A DNA stretch of 64,000 nucleotides from Atkinsonella hypoxylon (lineage: Eukaryota; Ascomycota; Sordariomycetes; Hypocreales; Clavicipitaceae): NCBI GenBank assembly GCA_000729835.1, contig JFHB01000123.1:26831-90830 (forward strand), written 5' to 3'. Within the stretch, counting starts at the first letter, position 1. Every line of letters starts with the position of its first letter. The translations under genes were made by a program, and so were the position numbers. Under the pieces are notes generated by a model. The model was not told where the DNA came from. It made no database searches and saw only the letters and a list, made by a program, of their open reading frames with translations. Positions 58,164 through 64,000 of this stretch are shown here, in pieces.

Positions 58164-59240
58164 ATGATGTATCCAAGTTATGGAGTACACACTCCTGACA
58201 CTCTGCCTCTATCATATCCGCAAGATGTTTTCATTGACGACTCATCAACGCAACATCCTTCATATGCCGTACGAAGACTATCAAAAGGCTCTGGAGGACA
58301 GCGGGCAGGCGCTCATATGAGAGTATCCAAGCCCAACAGCACAAATAGTAGCCCTAGATCTTCAGGCGTTGCGAGTCGGAGACGGACAATTATGAGCAAT
58401 GATGCGTGGACTCCTCAAAGGCAACAGCAAGTCATGGATTATTTCTCCGCTCCTCCGAAGCAGCCCACGAGGCCGATTAGCTGGCATCCATCTTCCTATT
58501 TCCAACAACCTGTGCCACGGCAACCGTTGCAACAAACGCAGTACCTGCAAAAGCAGTCAGCACCTTATGGAATGTCAACACCGAGCCTTTACGGTGCTGA
58601 CTACGCTGAACTGTATGTCGGGCCGCCTCAATTTTCTCCCGTCATGACTTCTTATTCGAACGACACTTCCCCTTCGTCAGCATTTTCTCCTCTACCAATG
58701 TTCCCTCCTTCCGATCAGTTGCTGCAGGCTCAAACGACGGCATGGAACGACAATCAAAAGCCATCCTCTGTTCATCACTTTGACGGAAATCCTCACCTGA
58801 CTGAGCCATTCCCGGTGGTTCAAGGTCAGGTCAACGCCAGAGATACCGGGGTGGGCGAACTGGACTGGAACTCATTCATCGTACAAGGATTTAACCACAC
58901 GACGCCGCCCACTCCGGAGGCTTTCCCCCAGCCCAGGGAACCAACTGACATGGCCGAGAGTACCCTCTCGTACGAGCCACTGGGCGAGCCTGAGGAGGAG
59001 GGTGAGATTCTAGTTGGCATGGGGCTCTACGATACGCCTGAGAAAATCTGTGAAGATCCCCAGCTCAATAATTATCGATCAACCATGTCTTCACTGATAG
59101 GATCTCCCTATCGACGACAGGAACCCATGGGCAAGGGTCTGAAGCTAGAGGAGACTTGGGAACCACCCAAGACATACGATGATGCTGAAGAAGAGGATGA
59201 CGACGAGGATGACGAGGACGATGAGGACGACGAGTCGTAA
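58164..59240 (+). CDS. disordered protein with acidic C-terminal tail, unknown function
   Basis: Single-exon frame of 358 residues from the ATG at 58164 (a second ATG follows at once). I do not recognise a family. Coding evidence is its length, an intact frame with balanced codon use, and composition unlike the surrounding repeats. It is Pro/Ser/Gln/Tyr-rich throughout, with a basic patch RVSKPNSTNSSPRSSGVASR and an NDAWTPQRQQQVMDYF segment. A more ordered-looking stretch, GEILVGMGLYDTPEK, lies near residue 290. A final run of about 20 mostly Asp/Glu residues comes from a GAC/GAG-rich repeat. No signal peptide or membrane segment is present. A nuclear or regulatory role would be a guess. The frame extends upstream without ATG to 58062. 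It could be a lineage-restricted gene. Confidence 0.65.
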   Translation: MMYPSYGVHTPDTLPLSYPQDVFIDDSSTQHPSYAVRRLSKGSGGQRAGAHMRVSKPNSTNSSPRSSGVASRRRTIMSNDAWTPQRQQQVMDYFSAPPKQPTRPISWHPSSYFQQPVPRQPLQQTQYLQKQSAPYGMSTPSLYGADYAELYVGPPQFSPVMTSYSNDTSPSSAFSPLPMFPPSDQLLQAQTTAWNDNQKPSSVHHFDGNPHLTEPFPVVQGQVNARDTGVGELDWNSFIVQGFNHTTPPTPEAFPQPREPTDMAESTLSYEPLGEPEEEGEILVGMGLYDTPEKICEDPQLNNYRSTMSSLIGSPYRRQEPMGKGLKLEETWEPPKTYDDAEEEDDDEDDEDDEDDES

Positions 59241-60932
59241 AATTGTTTGACATGGAAACGAAGGTGGCGGCTGAGGGCATGCATTCATGTGTACGAGCAA
59301 TGTCATTCTGAACGCACACTAGGCAGTTATTTATGAAAGCGAGTGTTTTTATTTTTATTTGATTTGTACGCCGATACGGCTTTACATCTGTGTCTAATTT
59401 GACCAAAGAGTGGTGAAAATGTACGGTAGCATTTGCATATACAGGAACAGGATCGAACATGAGTGCTTCATTGCACGGGATCATAATATGGCTAGCTGGA
59501 TCAAAAGGAGCAGAAGTCTTGTGCCACCTTGAAGGGATGGGGATGTACATAGGCCCAGAGGGAAAGGTGGATCAAATAACAAAGCAATCCACGAGCAAAT
59601 ACGGAATAGTATGTCCTTGATCCACTTGGTTCTGCATTACTCGAGTGAAACGCTGTCCCTATTATTACATACAGGCCCATATTAGAGGCCGAGCAAGGGC
59701 AGCGGGCAGGTCATATTGAAACATCCAGACATCGATGGTTCGAACCAACATTTGAGTTTTTATGGACGGATATTTGACACAAGCTTGGCTAATCATCGGG
59801 CCATTGGCACTTGGCACGCGGCGTAGCATGTCCATGGTGCCAAAGTGGCTCCAACGGGCATCCTGATTTATCATACCGCCCTTTTTGCCTTGTGAAGATG
59901 GATTTACAATGGATTGACAGTGGATTGACAGTGGATTGACAGTGGCAAAGTTTCTGTGTGATGCTGTTAGGTACAGGGATCGGTGATCAATGGCCGCGTA
60001 TCTGAGTGCGTTAGGTACTCGGCACCTGCAATAGTTGGTATTTCCAGCCTGTTATCATCTTAGGGTGCTATAAAGTACCCAGATGAGCAGATTCCCACTC
60101 GGCACCAAGGAAGATGGGCCAGGCGAGCACGGCATCAATACCAGAACTGTACGGAATAGTTACGGCGCACTCCGTACGGAGGACGTGCAGCATCTCATTG
60201 ATCCCGAGCTGGCTCCGGCCCGGTAACCTACCACAGGGTTGGCTGAGGAACTTGCTCTAATTTCCGTACCTACGCTAACTAACTATAGGTACGTTGGAAG
60301 GTACTGCTCATCAACCTGTTTACAAAACGATACATCACATCGCCTTGAAGTCATTTTTGGAAAGAGCAAAAGGTCGCGAGGTCTCACGCCGGACCCAGGG
60401 GTCTGGGGCTCAGGTAACCGGCTTGGAGCCAGCCGGTATCAAATGCACCGGCGGTGCTACTAAGGGAGCAAGTCAGTAAGCTGACCAGGTCACTTGGTAG
60501 GGAATTGGCTCCCACGGGAGCAGGTTACCTGGTGATGAATGCTTGCTTGCTTCTACTTGCACACACACACACACACATACAGTACATCTTTCTCCGGGGA
60601 AGTCCAAAGTTGCACCATCATAAAAATAACCGATGTTTGTTTGTACACGCAGAATCAAACTGGCGATGGGAATGAACGTACAGTATTATGGAATTATCGT
60701 CGACGGGCCTGTCTCTTGGCACTGGCAAGGATGCAAACTGCCCTGCGAGCCGAAGGGCAAACGACCAGACAGACAGACAATTTGACATGGGGAGGAGGAG
60801 GGCTTGGGGGTTGGGTTGCAAGGGTTCTCCTAGTGTAAAGGGACAAGGGTGGTAAGACCCCTGGCGACATGTGCTGGGATGGGGCCCGTGCGGACAAGAT
60901 GGAAAATGAACAGAACGGCATTGCGGGTCAAG

Positions 60933-60956
60933 GGGAAAAAAAAAAAAAAAAAAGAA

Positions 60957-60987
<31 letters not shown>
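60933..60987. repeat. poly(A) followed by (GAAA)n array
   Basis: About 20 A, then AGAAAAG, then about seven GAAA units. Confidence 0.9.
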
Positions 60988-62080
60988 CAAAAAAGAAATG
61001 GTGTCCGTAACTAGAGCCACTTTTCCTTCTTGGCCCGCGTGAACGGTAACGGTCTGGTGTAGCCGTAGCGGTCCAGACACGCATCACGGAACTGACGAAC
61101 AATAGCATTCATGACCCCCGGGGGTAGGGGGAATTGGCTGTCGTGAGGGTTTTTTATTTATTTGTTAATTTTTTTTAATTCTTATTATCATGCAGGTATT
61201 CCGCTCTGATGACACAGCTCCGGCTCGGCGGATGTACGGTGTGGGCGTGCGCTGCGGCCAGTCGTGCGTGTTTCACACTGCGCAATCACCGGCTTAGTCG
61301 CGCTGATCTGGCGTGCGTGTCCCGAGCACCCTTTCTGCCGGAGGCGCAGAGGCGAATTGCGAACATTGCTGGACCGAGTGTGCGGTGATGGATGTTTGTA
61401 CATACGTTTTGGCGTTGTAGGAGTGGACGCGCATTCGCCAGCCACACCAGCCACATTCCAGCCGGAATGCGTTCCACTGAACCATGGCTCCCGCGCTACT
61501 ACCCCGTGTGGCTGGACTGTTCTCGCCCTTCGCTGCGCAGCCGGCATCCCACGCGCATGGCTCAGCGATGCCGTCATCGGCCATGCTAGACCTGCCCGCG
61601 CTAATTTTTTTTTTTTTTGGGGGGGGGGGGCAATAACTAGTCGGTGCCTTATGAGGGGGAGTTCCCCTCCAGGGATATTCGTTGCGAAAAAAAAAATTTC
61701 TTTTTTTTTTTCTTCAGCTTAATTTTGTTGTTCACATTTCGCTAGAAAACACATATCTTTCTGTACTCTGTAGTTACTCTGTCATACTTTACATCCATAT
61801 CCCTTGAAACGGCCCAGGTTAGGCTGTCATACGGTATTATTGCCTTTTTCGACCACGGATGGGTTTCGCTGGTTCTTCTCTGCTGATTCTTTTATTCTTT
61901 CTGTCTTACTGGATTGGGGTTAGCGGCTCGTGCATTTCCGTACAACACATGACACTATAGGGCTTGGTCTTGACGCTATATAGTATCGCTTTTAAACGCA
62001 GAGGTAGTTAGCGTAGCGGTCTTGATAGTCAATACATTACTGTAGTGTGGCTAGTACTTTTGTGTCTGATGCATATCATG

Positions 62081-62105
62081 AAAAAAAAAAAAAAAAAAAA
62101 AAAAA
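62081..62105. repeat. poly(A) tract
   Basis: About 25 consecutive A. No gene, target duplication or retroposed sequence is recognised upstream. Confidence 0.9.
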
Positions 62106-63780
62106 ACTATAACAAAAGCTCTATTCCGTATACTCCTACACTATCACTATCATTGAATACCTTAGGTAGTTGCCCACTATACGTGGACTGTCACTTGCAC
62201 TCAAGTACTTTCCACTAGTTACACCCCCCTGCCTACCTGCTCGCTTACTACAACTCTCCCACATTAGTGCAGCTGCTGCAGCCGGCTTAATTTATACCCC
62301 TGCTAGCTAATTTATAGCGCACAGTATTAGCACAACTTGTGTTGCGTAGAGTGAAAGGGACCAAAACCTACTTGCTTAGCAAGGTATCACTACCGCACCA
62401 CTTAGTTAGTTATATATATAATGAGGGCTGGGGGAACCATGTCCACCAGACACAGTGTATATATAGCATATATAGCTGACTAAGGTAGGTTCAGGTTCAA
62501 TTCCAGCTGCAGAGGGAAGCCCATGTAAGTGAACCACCCTAGCGCGCTTAACCACTGCGCTACAGAGTGAGTGGGCGTTCTCAAAGAGCCAGCCAAGTAT
62601 TCCGTAGCGGATCACATAATAATTGGTAAGGCGGATGCGTATTCCGTACACTTGTCTCAAGCGAGCCGCTAACCCCGATCCGGTTAGACAGAAGAAGAAA
62701 GAATCAGCCCAGGAAAACTAAGGTAAACCCGACCACGAGACAGAACCGAACTGAAACCTACCTTACGCAAACAACCTGGTTCTTTGCTGCCGAGTCCGTC
62801 TGAATTTGACCTCGATGTTACCGATACAGGGCCTTGGATGCCGAGATTGCCAAGCATGACCCGAGGCCATCCATCAGCTTGATGCGTCACACTTTCCATT
62901 GCCCTGCGGCTGTCCAACTTAACATGTCTGATGCCGAAACTTTCATTTGTGGAAACGGCGATTTCCAGGCGTTGAAAAATGGACCCCGAGAGTGTTCCCT
63001 AAGAAGGGGGGGAAAACTCTCAGCTTTGCTTGCTCTACGGAATAAGGAACATCACATCCCCAGAAGCAGCCCCATTACCTAGAATGGAACTTTATTCAAT
63101 GGCACGCAGCCATCAGAGATGCACAATTAGATAGTTACTGCTTTGTATGTTTCGGAAGCAGATCGTCCACCGCTCGCTTCAACTACGAAATGCTGCTGAG
63201 CCGTGACGCCGAGAGACTTGGCTCTCTTTTCGCGCAAGGAATGGAGAATGGTGAAAGCTGTTCAAGCCCACACGGAATGCCCAGCTTAACCCACATGATC
63301 CCATTTGACGAAGCAATAACTATACATATTCCGTATATGCTTCAGAGTTTAACCAACCTGGGCAGTGGAGTAGGCACGCTTGTCCGCCGCGAGCTGGGAA
63401 CCATGAAACCCCGGCAATAATTGAGGGCTTGGAAGCAAATGGATTGTTCCGAGTGGCTTCTAGAGGACTAGGCCCGTGGTGGTTCTGCGGAGCCGCTCCG
63501 TTTGTGGATTTTATTCAGTAACTAGTTGACACCAGTCTACGGAGTATCCTCGTCAGCCCGACATGGGGAGGGAGGGAAAGAGGAGGGGGGGGGGCGTGTG
63601 ATGAGAAGAAATGACGAAAAGAGGGAGTGACGTACGTAATGCGAAGTGGCGGCGCAGAGCCGAAAGAAAACCGGAGGGACAAGAACTTGATAATAACATT
63701 GAATTGATCAGGTGTGGCCGACGCACAAAATTTATAATTCACCAGCATCAACCTCCCAGGCTGTGCTGCGGTGACTTGAC

Positions 63781-63807
63781 CATGCCATGCCATGCCATGC
63801 CATGCCC
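63781..63807. repeat. pentanucleotide array (CATGC)n
   Basis: Five tandem CATGC units followed by a degenerate CATGCCC. Confidence 0.9.
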
Positions 63808-64000
63808 ATGCCCACACGCTTCTCGGACTTTCGCTACTTAACTATCTGCAGAATGCCTTCATTATCCTTGGCATGAATCATAATATATATTTTAATGCAA
63901 GCATTCTGGTTCTGGCGCACAACGTGGGCTGGGCGTCGCAAAACGATCTTTTCGTCCACCTTGATCTCAATTTTTTTACGGCGCACCCTAGCCCCCCCCC

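Larger units (their letters stand above)
59241..64000. other. 4.8-kb gene-poor right end
   Basis: No supportable gene. Contents include an 11-bp triplicate (59907-59942), (CA)n at 60561-60577, poly(A)+(GAAA)n at 60933-60987, a T12G11 junction at 61605-61630, poly(A) at 62081-62105, (CATGC)n at 63781-63807, one TACGGAGTA and several TACGGAATA motifs. Confidence 0.5.

Noticed and set aside
62490..62570. Possible tRNA gene or tRNA-derived element: GGTTCAATTCC on + and TAGCGCAGTGG on -
   Set aside because: The B-box-like and A-box-like words are on opposite strands, and no cloverleaf can be drawn on either strand.

Overview
This is nuclear DNA of a filamentous ascomycete, most likely a sordariomycete of the order Hypocreales. 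The evidence is gene content: single-copy homologues of HAM-2/Far11, VIB-1, GRG-1/CCG-1, Mhf1, NAD kinase and dolichyldiphosphatase. The introns are short (51-171 nt) and many carry CTAAC/CTGAC-type branch motifs. I can support 14 protein genes, several of which appear only after exons are joined. No tRNA, rRNA, CRISPR array, intact transposase or biosynthetic cluster was recognised.

Layout. Block 1 (1-16.7 kb) is gene-rich: mhf1/CENP-S (-), a secreted haem peroxidase (-), a MARVEL-type membrane protein (+), the STRIPAK subunit ham-2/far11 (-), a small basic conserved protein (-) and the NDT80-type regulator vib-1 (-). Block 2 (16.7-31.3 kb) has no supportable gene. It holds simple repeats, AGGTA/TACCT clusters and scattered TACGGAGTA motifs.

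Block 3 (31.3-47.7 kb) is the second gene-rich block: an RWD-RBR ubiquitin ligase (-), dolichyldiphosphatase (+), an orphan 7TM receptor-like protein (-), grg-1/ccg-1 (+), an EBP/EXPERA protein (-), NAD kinase (-) and a six-exon ketohexokinase-like PfkB kinase (+). Block 4 (47.7-64 kb) is again repeat-rich and carries only one convincing gene, a disordered acidic-tailed orphan at 58.2-59.2 kb.

The genes form no single pathway. HAM-2 (hyphal fusion) and VIB-1 (proteases, heterokaryon incompatibility) act in related aspects of hyphal biology but are not an operon-like unit. The rest is core metabolism, ER lipid and glycan handling, and ubiquitination.

The most unusual signals are non-coding. 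First, a 9-bp motif (TACGGAGTA, plus a one-base variant TACGGAATA) is strongly enriched and confined to the gene-poor blocks. Second, four loci carry a ~70-bp imperfect inverted repeat with a shared arm sequence. Third, two pentanucleotide arrays change composition along their length. Fourth, two genes need GC-AG introns with identical GCAAGT donors.
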